Below are positions 24,212 to 32,902 of a DNA stretch of 33,602 nucleotides, in pieces. The translations under genes were made by a program, and so were the position numbers. Within the stretch, counting starts at the first letter, position 1, and every line of letters starts with the position of its first letter. The notes beneath the pieces are model-generated. The model ran no database searches. It saw nothing but the letters and a program-made list of their open reading frames with translations, and had not been told where the DNA came from. The DNA lies in NCBI GenBank assembly GCA_030922375.1, contig JAVEPB010000142.1, positions 1 to 33,602 on the forward strand. The letters run 5' to 3'. This stretch comes from a bacterium (GTDB lineage Bacteria > UBA8248).

Positions 24212-25597
24212 ATGACCGATGTGAGGAATGTAGACGTCTTGGTCGCTGGTGCCGGAATGGCGGGGGTAAATGCTGCCATTGCGGCGGCGCGAGGCGGCGC
24301 GGATACGTTGTTGACCGATCGGCTGCCTTTTCTGGGCGGCAACGCGACTGCCGGCCTGCTGGGCAATTTTTTGACTTTCCACAATATGAAGGGCGAGCAA
24401 ATCTGCAACGGCATTCCGCAGGAGTTTGTCGACGGGTGTATCGAACTCGGGGGCGCCTTTCCAGAAGGACACCTTCATAACGCCTACGGCAACTCCTACA
24501 CCGTGACACCCATCAACGCCGAAGTTCTCAAGCTCGTGACCCAAAAGATCGCGCTCGAGGCGGGCGTCAAGCTGCTTCTCAATACGTACATGATCAGTCC
24601 CATCATGGATGGCGCGCGGGTTGCGGGTATCCGTATCGCGAATAAGAGCGGTGAAAGCGAGATACGGGCCAAATTTGTCATTGATGCCAGTGGCGATGCC
24701 GATATCGCTGCCCGGGCAGGCGCGCCGTTCGAACTGGGCGACGAAGAGGGCAAGACGATGTCCATTAGTCTGTTCTCCCGGATGGGCAACGTGGACCTGG
24801 ATCGCCACCTCAGGTACGTCAAGGAAAATCCTGATAATTTCATGATGGGCGAGGACCCTTATGTGGGAAAAACCAAAGCGGAAATAGCCGCTGGCCTCGA
24901 AACTTACAAGGATTTTCCGCTTGTAACGGGCTATTACGAGGCGGTCAAGCTGGCCCAGTCTCGGGGCGAGTTTCACCCCAACCGCCAGCGCGTGGTGTTC
25001 TCAATCTCTCCGATTCCGGGTGTGGTTACGATCAATTCGACGAGCATGCTCGGGTTGAGTGCTGTGGATGCGGAGGATATGACGAAGGCGGCAATCGAGG
25101 GGCGCGAGCAGATTTTCAAGGTGCGCGATTTCTTCCGAAAATACGCGCCCGGGTTCGAAGAATGTTATGTAATCGACTCGGCATCGGCTATCGGCGTACG
25201 CGAGAGCAGACGGATTGTCGGCGAGGATCGCCTCACCACCCAGATGGCTGTGGATGCCGTGAAAGGATCCAATGACATCGGGCAGGGCGCCTACTGCCTG
25301 GATGTTCACCAACCTTCGGGAGTAATCGAACACAAGCACATCCGCGATGGCGAGTCCTATGGAATTCCATTCGGCATCATGATTCCCCAAAAGATAGAGA
25401 ATTGTTTAGTCGCTGGTCGTGCGGTTTCGAGCGACCGCTTCGCCAATGGTTCGGTCCGCAACCAGGCGCATATCATGACTATCGGCCAGGCTGCGGGAAC
25501 TGCGGCCGCGATGTGTGTCGAAAGGCGTGTTGACGCTCGAGAGTTGCCCGTGGAATTGCTCCGCGAGCGGCTGGCAAAGGATGGCGCTGTGGTTTGA
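24212..25597 (+). CDS. FAD-dependent oxidoreductase (FAD_oxidored type)
   Basis: A 461-residue flavoprotein with an N-terminal dinucleotide fold VLVAGAGMAGVNAAIAAARGG (residues 9-29), then LTDRLPFLGGNATAG, the second-nucleotide segment FVIDASGDADIAARAG near 155, and the C-terminal flavin motif CLVAGRAVSSDRFANGSVRNQ and IGQAAGTAAAMC. The family oxidises hydroxyl or amine substrates or reduces enolate-type bonds; the substrate is unknown. An aggag site lies upstream, 22 bases after the paralogue's stop. Its place in the selenoprotein run suggests it shares electrons or substrate with the Sec protein. Confidence 0.9.
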   Translation: MTDVRNVDVLVAGAGMAGVNAAIAAARGGADTLLTDRLPFLGGNATAGLLGNFLTFHNMKGEQICNGIPQEFVDGCIELGGAFPEGHLHNAYGNSYTVTPINAEVLKLVTQKIALEAGVKLLLNTYMISPIMDGARVAGIRIANKSGESEIRAKFVIDASGDADIAARAGAPFELGDEEGKTMSISLFSRMGNVDLDRHLRYVKENPDNFMMGEDPYVGKTKAEIAAGLETYKDFPLVTGYYEAVKLAQSRGEFHPNRQRVVFSISPIPGVVTINSTSMLGLSAVDAEDMTKAAIEGREQIFKVRDFFRKYAPGFEECYVIDSASAIGVRESRRIVGEDRLTTQMAVDAVKGSNDIGQGAYCLDVHQPSGVIEHKHIRDGESYGIPFGIMIPQKIENCLVAGRAVSSDRFANGSVRNQAHIMTIGQAAGTAAAMCVERRVDARELPVELLRERLAKDGAVV

Positions 25598-25638
25598 GGG
25601 GTATTTTAGATCTTTACCTACATAGAGGAGGAGGAGCC

Positions 25639-26907
25639 ATGAAACGATTCTTTGGATGGTCCGCGTTGTTGGCGGTTGCCGTATTGGCCATGGGGCTGAG
25701 CGGCACTGCGATCGCGGCGGGAAAGGTGACACTGTTGATTCACCCCACGCTGTTCAAGGCGATGGGTGGCGCTAAGGGTGTGGTGGCTGATCTCAAGAAA
25801 GAAAAGGGGATCGACGTCACGGTCGTGACCTCGCCCTACGGCAAGATCAAGGACAAGGCGGTTCTTTCATTCGCCTCGGGCGGCGGGCAGTTCGATGTCG
25901 TGACCTGGGTCGGTCCCTGGATCAGCCCGGAGACAATTGGATTTCTTGAGCCGCTCGACAGTTATATCAAGAAAGCCCCGGCGGAATATGCTTACGAAGA
26001 CATTATCGGTTCGCTCAGGGGTGTTGGCCGGTTCCCCAAGCCAAACGGGAAAACTTACGCCATTCCCTATCGTGTCGGGACAGGGATCGTTTACTACCGC
26101 AAGGACCTGTTTGCGAAAGCGGGGGTTTCGATCCCCAAGACATGGGACGAGTTTTTGGCGGTGGCCAAGAAGGTAAATCAGCCCGGCAAGGTCTACGGCG
26201 TCGTCCAGCGCGGAAAACCCGGTGTGCATGTCGAGCAGGATTTCAAACGTTATCTTTTCAGCACTGGTCACGGCGTCATTAGCGAAGATTTTAAGACGTG
26301 TCTTCTCGACCGGGCTGATTCGATTCGGGCGCTCGAAGTTTTTGGAACGCCGTTTCATAAGGGCTGGGCGCCTCCGGATATGCTCGCCTGGGGGCGGGAT
26401 GAGTACCGCAAGGCCATGATGCAGGGCCGCGCGGCGATGGCAGTTTACTTCTCGCCCTATTGGGGTCTGCTAACCAATCCGAAGAAATCGAAGACGGCCG
26501 ACAAATTGGGTTGGTTCCTCGTACCCAATAAGGATGGCAACAAACCCGGCGCGACCCTCAACGGGGGCTGGTTGGCCGTCATGGACAAGAAGAGCCGGAA
26601 CAAAAAAGCGGCTTTTGAACTTATGATGGCCATGACGAACAAAAAGAACCAACTCCGGGGCGGCCTTTATTGGTCGAACGGACCCGTTCGATCCTCGGTG
26701 TACAACAACCCTGAATTCAATAAGAAATTCCCGGTCGCGAAGGCATGGCTGAAAGCCATCAGCCGCGGTATTTCGGATGCCCAGCACCCGCGCGCGGCCG
26801 AAATCAGCGACTTCACTTCGAAGGAGGTGATCAACTTCCTGCAAAAGAAGAAGAGTGCGAAACAGGCTATGACGGACGCCTGTAAGCAGATTAAACGGTT
26901 GTTGTAA
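25639..26907 (+). CDS. ABC transporter substrate-binding protein, sugar/MalE-UgpB family
   Basis: A 422-residue extracytoplasmic solute receptor. The ATG at 25639 follows a repeated gaggaggagg ribosome site and begins a signal peptide (KRFFGWSALLAVAVLAMGLSG, cleavage after ATAIA-type AIAA near 27). The mature part has a family 1 binding fold: VVADLKKEKGIDVTVVTSPYG, FDVVTWVGPWISPE, PYRVGTGIVYYRKDLFAKAG and GAAMAVYFSPYW-like segments. Ligands of this family are sugars, polyols or glycerophosphodiesters. A perfect 14-bp intercistronic hairpin follows before the permease. Confidence 0.92.
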   Translation: MKRFFGWSALLAVAVLAMGLSGTAIAAGKVTLLIHPTLFKAMGGAKGVVADLKKEKGIDVTVVTSPYGKIKDKAVLSFASGGGQFDVVTWVGPWISPETIGFLEPLDSYIKKAPAEYAYEDIIGSLRGVGRFPKPNGKTYAIPYRVGTGIVYYRKDLFAKAGVSIPKTWDEFLAVAKKVNQPGKVYGVVQRGKPGVHVEQDFKRYLFSTGHGVISEDFKTCLLDRADSIRALEVFGTPFHKGWAPPDMLAWGRDEYRKAMMQGRAAMAVYFSPYWGLLTNPKKSKTADKLGWFLVPNKDGNKPGATLNGGWLAVMDKKSRNKKAAFELMMAMTNKKNQLRGGLYWSNGPVRSSVYNNPEFNKKFPVAKAWLKAISRGISDAQHPRAAEISDFTSKEVINFLQKKKSAKQAMTDACKQIKRLL

Positions 26908-26923
26908 AAAGTTGATTTTCCAA

Positions 26924-26964
26924 AGCCTGCCGGAAGAGGCGATTCGTTCATCTTCCGGCAGGCT
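26924..26964 (+). promoter_or_regulatory. Intercistronic stem-loop between binding protein and permease genes
   Basis: Perfect 14-bp arms agcctgccggaaga (26924-26937) and its complement (26951-26964) enclose a 13-base loop. There is no T-tract after it, so it is better explained as an mRNA-stabilising or attenuating structure that keeps the binding protein in excess. It occupies the same position as the hairpin at 2934-2983 in the other importer. Confidence 0.75.
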
Positions 26965-26975
26965 CAGGGGCGGCG

Positions 26976-27914
26976 ATGCGTACGGCAAACTCGGCCTCGG
27001 GACGAGACTACGAGGATACCCTTAAAAACAAGTGGCTGACCCCTGCCCGAAAACAGGCGCTCGCCCCGTATTTACTGATGACCCCCGCTTTCCTCGTGTT
27101 GGCGGTGATCCTCATCTACCCCGCACTCGACAACATTTATCTCTCGATATGGAAATGGCGCCTTACGACACCCCACTTGGCGAAGATCGTCTGGTTCGAC
27201 AACTACGAGAAACTACTTCTTTTCGACCCTGATTTCTGGGAGGTCACGCGCTTCAGTATCGGTTTCACGATCGTGACGATTTTGCTTGAGTTCATTCTCG
27301 GTTTGGGGAGTGCGCTGCTCTTGTACGGGCTCGTGCGCGGACGGCGGTTGATGACTTCGTTTTTGCTCACCCCTTATATGGTGGCGCCCATCGCGGTGGG
27401 GCTGGGCTGGCGGATGATGTGGGACCGCGATATCGGTATCGTGAATTTTTTGACCGGATTGATAGGCATTGCAAAGGTGAACTGGCTGGCAGAGACCGGG
27501 CCGGCTTTTTGGGCCATCGTCCTCTCCGAAGTGTGGCGCTCGACACCCTTCGTAACGATGATACTGCTCGCGGGTCTGACGGCGCTTCCCAACGACGTTT
27601 TCGAGGCGGCGCATGTGGACGGCGCTAACCGCTGGCAGGTGTTCAAGCGGATCACATTTCCGCTCATCTTGCCGCCGCTGGTCGTCTCGCTGATGTTTCA
27701 AACCATTTTCAAGCTTCGCGTATTCGACATTCCCTATATTTTGACCGAAGGCGGGCCGGGCACTTCGACCATGCCCTACGGCCTGTTGATACAAAGAACT
27801 TATTTTCGGTATTTCGACGTGGGGCTGGCGGCGGCGACCTCGGTCGTGCTGCTTTTTCTGGGTGCCTTCATCGCTTACTTTTATTTGAAGCTCGTTCGTG
27901 ACAGGGAAGGTTAG
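26976..27914 (+). CDS. ABC transporter permease, MalF/UgpA type
   Basis: A 312-residue inner-membrane permease. The first helix is APYLLMTPAFLVLAVILIYPA (about residues 29-49), typical for this group. The EAA loop for ATPase contact reads LPNDVFEAAHVDGANRWQVFKRITFPL near residue 205, and EGGPGTSTMPYGLLIQRTYF precedes the last helices, as usual. It is followed after three bases by the partner permease. Confidence 0.93.
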   Translation: MRTANSASGRDYEDTLKNKWLTPARKQALAPYLLMTPAFLVLAVILIYPALDNIYLSIWKWRLTTPHLAKIVWFDNYEKLLLFDPDFWEVTRFSIGFTIVTILLEFILGLGSALLLYGLVRGRRLMTSFLLTPYMVAPIAVGLGWRMMWDRDIGIVNFLTGLIGIAKVNWLAETGPAFWAIVLSEVWRSTPFVTMILLAGLTALPNDVFEAAHVDGANRWQVFKRITFPLILPPLVVSLMFQTIFKLRVFDIPYILTEGGPGTSTMPYGLLIQRTYFRYFDVGLAAATSVVLLFLGAFIAYFYLKLVRDREG

Positions 27915-27917
27915 CGC

Positions 27918-28766
27918 ATGTCCGGAAATGATGAACAGATCGGACCCGGAATTCCTTCGTTTCCGCTTACCCGGGGGTTGATGTTCGTATTGCTCGGATT
28001 CAGCTTGTTCCCGATTGTGTGGATTATGCTGACTTCGATCAAGACTGAGCTGAATATTTTCAGCATTCCGCCCCAGGTATTTGTTCGGCCCGATTTCACT
28101 TCCTACGCGAAGTTTCTAGGGCTCGGAACCCGATCGGCGCTGCCCTTCATCTGGAACAGTCTGTTTATCGCGGTCGTGACGACTGTTCTAACGCTCCTCA
28201 TCTCCTCTCTCGCTGCGTACGCTTTCTCGCGCTACCGATTCCGCTGGAGCGGTCATCTTCTCGTCCTTATGTTAGCGACTCGTCTTTTACCCCCGGTGAC
28301 GGCAGTCGTGCCGCTCTATTTGGTATTCCGTTATCTTGGTATTCTGGATACGAAGTTGATCCTGATTATGGTCTACACGGCTCTGAACATCCCCTTCGCG
28401 ACATGGTTGATGAAGGCTTTTTTCGACGGGATTCCCAAGGACCTCGAAGAAGCCGCCGCGCTCGATGGCTGCGGAGCGTTGCGTACTTTGGCGAGGGTGA
28501 CATTTCCGCTGGCATCTTCAGGCATTGCGGCCACTTCGATTTTCGTTTTTCTGCTTGCCTGGAACGAGTTCATGTTCGCTTTCATGCTCACGAGCGTGAA
28601 TGTGCGGACGATGCCGGTAAGGCTTGCGGAGACCATTGGCGAGATGCAGGTTTTTTGGCAAGACATGGCCACCCTCGCGACGTTGATTATGCTCCCTGCC
28701 TTGCTCGTGGGTTTTTTCATGCAGCGCTACTTAATCAGAGCCCTCACCGCAGGTGCGGTGAAATAA
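27918..28766 (+). CDS. ABC transporter permease, MalG/UgpE type
   Basis: A 282-residue partner permease with about six hydrophobic segments. SLFPIVWIMLTSIKTELNIF near the start is the typical first helix and periplasmic loop. NSLFIAVVTTVLTLLISSLAAYAFSRY follows, and the EAA loop reads IPKDLEEAAALDGCGALRTLARVTFPL near 175. It forms the heterodimeric channel with the preceding gene. Confidence 0.93.
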   Translation: MSGNDEQIGPGIPSFPLTRGLMFVLLGFSLFPIVWIMLTSIKTELNIFSIPPQVFVRPDFTSYAKFLGLGTRSALPFIWNSLFIAVVTTVLTLLISSLAAYAFSRYRFRWSGHLLVLMLATRLLPPVTAVVPLYLVFRYLGILDTKLILIMVYTALNIPFATWLMKAFFDGIPKDLEEAAALDGCGALRTLARVTFPLASSGIAATSIFVFLLAWNEFMFAFMLTSVNVRTMPVRLAETIGEMQVFWQDMATLATLIMLPALLVGFFMQRYLIRALTAGAVK

Positions 28767-28785
28767 GTGAAGAGAGGAATCAAGA

Positions 28786-29865
28786 ATGGGTGACGTTGTT
28801 CTGAGAGGAGTATCGAAGCACTTTGGAGAAGTGCGCGCCGTGGATAACATCGACCTCCAAGTGGAAGAAGGTGAATTTCTCATACTCGTTGGCCCCTCGG
28901 GTTGCGGAAAGACGACCACTCTCCGAATGGTGGCCGGCCTTGAGTTCCCTACGAATGGAGATATTCTCGTCTCAGGACGGCGGGTGAACGATATCCCCGC
29001 CAAGGACCGCAACATGGCCATGGTGTTCCAAAGCTATGCGCTGTATCCCCATATGACTGTCTACGAAAATATGGCCTTCAGTCTGGAAGTCCGAAAAGTG
29101 CCAGCTCCTGAGATTGAAAAAAGGGTCCAGGAAGCGGCAGATCTGTTAGGGATCGGGGACCTTCTAGATCGTAAGCCGAGGCAACTCTCGGGTGGCCAGC
29201 GCCAAAGGGTCGCGGTCTGCCGGGCGATCGTCCGTGACCCCGAAGTATTTCTGTTCGACGAGCCCCTCAGCAATCTCGATGCCAAGCTCCGTGTGCAAGC
29301 AAGGGGAGAGATCCGAAAGCTTCAACGCCGGCTTGAGACGACTTCCATATATGTGACGCACGATCAGACCGAGGCAATGACCATGGGTGACAGAATCGTT
29401 GTCATGGACCGTGGGAAGATCCAGCAAATGGGGCCGCCTATCGATCTCTACGAAAAACCCGTGAACCGGTTTGTGGCGGGATTTCTTGGGAGCCCGTCAA
29501 TGAATTTTTTCGAAGGCCGGGCCGTGAAATCAGAACGAGGCGTTGAATTGGAATCCGGCCGCCTGAGAATTCCTCTTCCGAACGTATGCCGAGAGGGTGA
29601 ATCTTATGTGCTTGGCCTCCGGCCGGAACATCTGCGGCTGAAATCTGGAAAAGGGGCCACCGACGTTCATTTTTCCGGGAGCATCGAACTGGTCGAGCCA
29701 TTGGGGTCTGACTCTTTTTTGGATGTGGACCTCGGCAAATGCGTGGTCACAGTTAAAGAAGAAGGCCATTTTCGTGCCAAGGTGGGAGAATCCCTTCAGG
29801 TGTATTTGGATTTGGACCAAATGCATATTTTCGAAGCTGAATCTGGTGATCGGATCAATCCTTAA
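28786..29865 (+). CDS. ABC transporter ATP-binding protein, MalK/UgpC type
   Basis: A 359-residue ATPase that energises the importer. Walker A is GPSGCGKTT (about residues 36-44), Q-loop VFQSYALYPHMTVYEN, signature LSGGQRQRVA near 136, Walker B VFLFDEPLSNLD and the switch His in VTHDQTEAM. A C-terminal TOBE/OB region (LGLRPEHLRL, GSDSFLDVDLG) marks the MalK class with possible regulatory contacts. A gagagg ribosome site precedes the ATG. Its stop overlaps the next start (TAATG), linking it to the racemase gene. Confidence 0.95.
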   Translation: MGDVVLRGVSKHFGEVRAVDNIDLQVEEGEFLILVGPSGCGKTTTLRMVAGLEFPTNGDILVSGRRVNDIPAKDRNMAMVFQSYALYPHMTVYENMAFSLEVRKVPAPEIEKRVQEAADLLGIGDLLDRKPRQLSGGQRQRVAVCRAIVRDPEVFLFDEPLSNLDAKLRVQARGEIRKLQRRLETTSIYVTHDQTEAMTMGDRIVVMDRGKIQQMGPPIDLYEKPVNRFVAGFLGSPSMNFFEGRAVKSERGVELESGRLRIPLPNVCREGESYVLGLRPEHLRLKSGKGATDVHFSGSIELVEPLGSDSFLDVDLGKCVVTVKEEGHFRAKVGESLQVYLDLDQMHIFEAESGDRINP

Positions 29866-31157
29866 TGTCTTCTCAGGTGTTGAAAAAAGTATGTTTTCCC
29901 TACGGCGGGGAAACCCGGTGTGTGGAAATTTCCGAGAACCAGTTTTTGGATGTTATCTCCCCTCGCGATGTGCCGCCTTGCGGCGATGCCGATGCGGAGA
30001 TTCGCAGAAGCCTCGCTTCCCCTATCGATGTTCCTCCCTTAATCGATTTGGCGCAGGGGCGAAAGAATGCTGTTCTCGTCTGCGATGATTTAACGCGTCC
30101 CACACCCGCTCACCTCATTCTCCCTGCCGTGCTAGAGGAATTGAACCACGGGGGGCTTGCTGACGAGCAGATCACTGTTCTCATAGCGCTCGGAACTCAC
30201 CGTCCGATGACGAAAGAGGAAATTGTAGCCAAATTCGGGGAGCAGATCGTTCGGCGGGTTCGCGTGATCAATCATGCTTGGGATGATCCAAAAGTACTGG
30301 TGGACTTGGGAAAGACGGAGCAGGGAACCCCTATCGAGGTGAACCGTATGGCATTGGATGCCGATTTGCTCATCGGCGTGGGATGTATTTTGCCGCATCA
30401 CATACCGGGTTACAGCGGGGGCGCGAAGATTATCCAGCCGGGTGTTTGTGGTGGGGCCACGACGGGAGAAACGCATCTTTTGAGTGTGCACCTTAAAAGA
30501 AGCATGTTGGGAAAATTAGAAAACCCGGTGCGGGCAGAGATGGAGACTATTGCGGAAAGAGTGGGTCTTGACGCAATTGTCAATGTGGTTGTGAATCGCC
30601 AAGGTGAGTTGGTTCAAGCCGTCTACGGGGACTTCCGTAAGGCATACCGAGAGGGCGTACGGATATGCAACGAGATTTATGCTGTTCCTTGCTCTGGGCA
30701 AGCCCAAATCGTTTTAGCGGGTAGCAGCCCGTGTAATCTTGAATTTTGGCAGGCTCATAAGACGCTTTATCCGGCCGACGCTGTGGCGGCTGACGGCGGC
30801 ACACTGGTCGTGGTAACGCCTTGTCCCGAGGGTGTGGCGAAAACGCATTCCGAGATGATCGAAATCGCCGGGAAACCATCGGCCGAAATTGATCGCATGG
30901 CGCGCTCGGGTGAGATTTCCGATCTGCCTTCCGCCGCTCTAGCTCTTGCATGGGCACAGATTCGAGAGCGCGTCCGTGTGATTTTGGTGTCGGACGGTAT
31001 TGGGAGCGAAGAAGCCGCCGCGCTGGGTTTCGAATGGGCCCCTTCGCCTCAGGAAGGGCTCGACCGCGCCATATCGTTCTATGCGTCCGATGCCAAGGTT
31101 CGTGTGATGACCCACGCGCCGGAAACTTTGCCCATCATGGATGATTACACATCATGA
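29865..31157 (+). CDS. larA: LarA-family nickel-dependent racemase
   Basis: A 430-residue protein of the lactate racemase (DUF2088 plus C-terminal) family. Seen are the phosphate/cofactor motif CDDLTRPTP (about residues 73-81), the catalytic His in ALGTHRPMT near 109, HHIPGYSGGAKIIQPG near 178 with the second His and the Lys that tethers the nickel-pincer cofactor, and GETHLLSVHL. LarA homologues racemise or epimerise 2-hydroxy acids and some sugar acids, so the true substrate is open. LarB, LarC and LarE, needed for cofactor synthesis, are not in the window. It overlaps the MalK-type gene by one base and closes the run. Confidence 0.88.
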   Translation: MSSQVLKKVCFPYGGETRCVEISENQFLDVISPRDVPPCGDADAEIRRSLASPIDVPPLIDLAQGRKNAVLVCDDLTRPTPAHLILPAVLEELNHGGLADEQITVLIALGTHRPMTKEEIVAKFGEQIVRRVRVINHAWDDPKVLVDLGKTEQGTPIEVNRMALDADLLIGVGCILPHHIPGYSGGAKIIQPGVCGGATTGETHLLSVHLKRSMLGKLENPVRAEMETIAERVGLDAIVNVVVNRQGELVQAVYGDFRKAYREGVRICNEIYAVPCSGQAQIVLAGSSPCNLEFWQAHKTLYPADAVAADGGTLVVVTPCPEGVAKTHSEMIEIAGKPSAEIDRMARSGEISDLPSAALALAWAQIRERVRVILVSDGIGSEEAAALGFEWAPSPQEGLDRAISFYASDAKVRVMTHAPETLPIMDDYTS

Positions 31158-31187
31158 GGGATGGGAGCCGAGAAATCCAAATTCCCT

Positions 31188-31211
31188 TGTGCTCCGCAAA
31201 AATTGGATCCC
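31188..31211. repeat. Left terminal inverted repeat of the 31188-32386 IS
   Basis: It begins TGTGCTCCGCAAAAATTGG and matches the inverse of 32363-32386 with a few mismatches (C/A at position 7 and a short interior block). Confidence 0.85.
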
Positions 31212-31222
31212 CCACAAAATGA

Positions 31223-32359
31223 ATGCTTTGGCGAGGTCGATTGATCGAGTCTCGTCGTGGCATGATGTGCGTCATGCACACAACCAAAACGATATGTCAG
31301 CTCGGGATTGACCTCTTTTTATTCATTTCTAACCACCTCCGGTCTCGTTCTAATTTGGCGGCTGAGAATCTCTTCCTCAGGAAGCAGTTGGCTCTGTATC
31401 AAGAGCGAGGCAAGAAGCCAGGTCGAATCGATACAGTAGAGAAACTTACCCTGATAGGACTTTCTAAGCTATTTTATTGGAAGGCTGCCCTTATAGTTGT
31501 CCAACCACAGACTCTGGTTCGCTGGCACAGAATGGGTTTTCGCTTTTTCTGGAGGTGGAAATCAAGACCAGGGAGACCCTCAATTCCTGAAGATATAAGA
31601 AGACTCATACAGCAAATGGCCCGCGAGAACTCTTTGTGGGGCGAAGAGCGGATTGCAAACGAACTGCTTCTCAAACTTGGCATACGGGTATCCCCCCGAA
31701 CCGTACGGAAATACATGCCAAAAGAGCCATCACGCGGGCCACGTAGTGATCAATGTTGGTCCACCTTCTTACGCAATCACGCTGGGGCAATCCTGGCATG
31801 TGACTTCTTTGTTGTCGTTACAGTAACGTTCCGAACCCTTTATGTATTCATCATTTTGGAGCATGGGTCCAGGCGGATTTTGCATTGTAATGCCACCTCG
31901 CACCCTACATCTGAGTGGGCTATGCAACAGTTTCGACAGGCGATTCCATCCGACCACAGATACCGATACGTGATCCACGACAGGGGAAGGGTGTTTTCGA
32001 AAGAATTAGACGGTTTTTTAGAAAATATGGAATTACGCGTGCTCAGGACTCCGTACCGAAGTCCAAAGGCGAACTCAATATGTGAGAGAGCGATAGGATC
32101 GATGCGGCGAGAATGCCTGGATCACATGATTCCACTTACAGAAAATCACCTGAGAAGAATCTTTGGAAAATGGGTGTCCTATTACAATCAAAGCAGACCG
32201 CACTCATCGCTGGGACCCGGGATCCCAGAGCCTACAAGTTGGGTGCCCAGATCTTTAAATGTGGTTCGGCATCATTTGAAAGAGGATAAAAAAGTTATCT
32301 CCAGGTCGGTGTTGAATGGACTTCATCACGATTATCGGCTTGTACCATTAGCGGCATGA
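31223..32359 (+). CDS. IS transposase, integrase core (DDE)
   Basis: A 378-codon frame; the true start may be one of the Met codons near residues 14-18, because the family motif NLAAENLFLRKQLALYQER comes soon after. An N-terminal helix-turn-helix region (WGEERIANELLLKLGIRVS PRTVRKY) precedes the rve core. The triad is Asp in ILACDFF, Asp in YVIHDRGRVF and Glu in SICERAIGSMRRECLDH. The end, YNQSRPHSSLGPGIPEP to RLVPLAA, is shared with the relic at 16928-17107. No frameshift is seen, so it may be active. Confidence 0.9.
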   Translation: MLWRGRLIESRRGMMCVMHTTKTICQLGIDLFLFISNHLRSRSNLAAENLFLRKQLALYQERGKKPGRIDTVEKLTLIGLSKLFYWKAALIVVQPQTLVRWHRMGFRFFWRWKSRPGRPSIPEDIRRLIQQMARENSLWGEERIANELLLKLGIRVSPRTVRKYMPKEPSRGPRSDQCWSTFLRNHAGAILACDFFVVVTVTFRTLYVFIILEHGSRRILHCNATSHPTSEWAMQQFRQAIPSDHRYRYVIHDRGRVFSKELDGFLENMELRVLRTPYRSPKANSICERAIGSMRRECLDHMIPLTENHLRRIFGKWVSYYNQSRPHSSLGPGIPEPTSWVPRSLNVVRHHLKEDKKVISRSVLNGLHHDYRLVPLAA

Positions 32360-32362
32360 CCA

Positions 32363-32386
32363 GGGATGGAGTTTTTGCGTAGCACA
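32363..32386. repeat. Right terminal inverted repeat of the 31188-32386 IS
   Basis: gggatggagtttttgcgtag followed by caca; the reverse complement aligns with 31188-31211. Directly after it starts the truncated transposase of another family. Confidence 0.85.
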
Positions 32387-32835
32387 CGGGGTTAACCCCC
32401 GAGCCCGATACAGCATTCATGATACAGGTTGGCCGGAACCTGACAGGTACACCTGGGGGCTTTTTGGTGGGAAAACATTTCCTCATCATGGATCGCGACA
32501 GGAAATACTGCGAGGGATTTCGAAGTCTCCTGGAGGAATTCGGGACGAATGTCCTTCGATTGCCGCCGAGGTCGCCCAATCTGAACGCTTATGCCGAGCG
32601 ATTCGTCCTATCGATCAAACAGGAGTGCCTTGAGAGGATGATATTCTTCTCCGAGAAATCACTCCGTCGAGCGGTCTCTACCTATATGGCTCATTATCAC
32701 CGGGAGCGAAACCATCAAGGGCTAAACAACCGCTTGATCGAACCTGAGAGGGACGCGGGAAAAAGAGGTGTCAGGGTTTGCTGTCGCGAGCGACTTGGAG
32801 GAATGCTCAGATACTATTACCGTGAGGCAGCATAG
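32387..32835 (+). pseudogene. 5'-truncated transposase of a second integrase-core family
   Basis: Open in frame from the IS boundary: PEPDTAFMIQVGRNLTG, then FLIMDRDRKYCEGFRSLLEE (second catalytic Asp), RLPPRSPNLNAYAERFVLSI (catalytic Glu), HYHRERNHQGLNNRLI and RLGGMLRYYYREAA at the end. These are the second half of a common integrase-core transposase, and the first Asp and DNA-binding region are missing. An ATG at 32419 is the first available start, but it is internal by homology. The 5' part is not found left of the neighbouring IS, so sequence has been lost there. Confidence 0.82.
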
Positions 32836-32902
32836 ATTTGGATGAATTTTTGGACAGGACGGGTTACCTAGCCGATCTGATCCGGATTTACTTCCGGAGT
32901 TT

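Larger units (their letters stand above)
31188..32386 (+). mobile_element. Complete-looking insertion sequence with integrase-core transposase
   Basis: The left end TGTGCTCCGCAAAAATTGGA... (31188-31211) and the right end (32363-32386, outward TGTGCTACGCAAAAACTCCA...) are imperfect inverted repeats with about 20 of 24 matches. They bracket one transposase of 378 codons. Length is 1199 bp. No target duplication is visible. Related remnants lie at 9922-9938, 16591-16615 and 16928-17137, so the family has been active here repeatedly. It lies 30 bases after the racemase stop. Confidence 0.9.

Noticed and set aside
23191-24414. Long minus-strand frame of 407 codons
   Set aside because: Antisense to the paralogue gene, which has clear motifs; the product is Arg/Pro/His-rich with no domain and no ribosome site.
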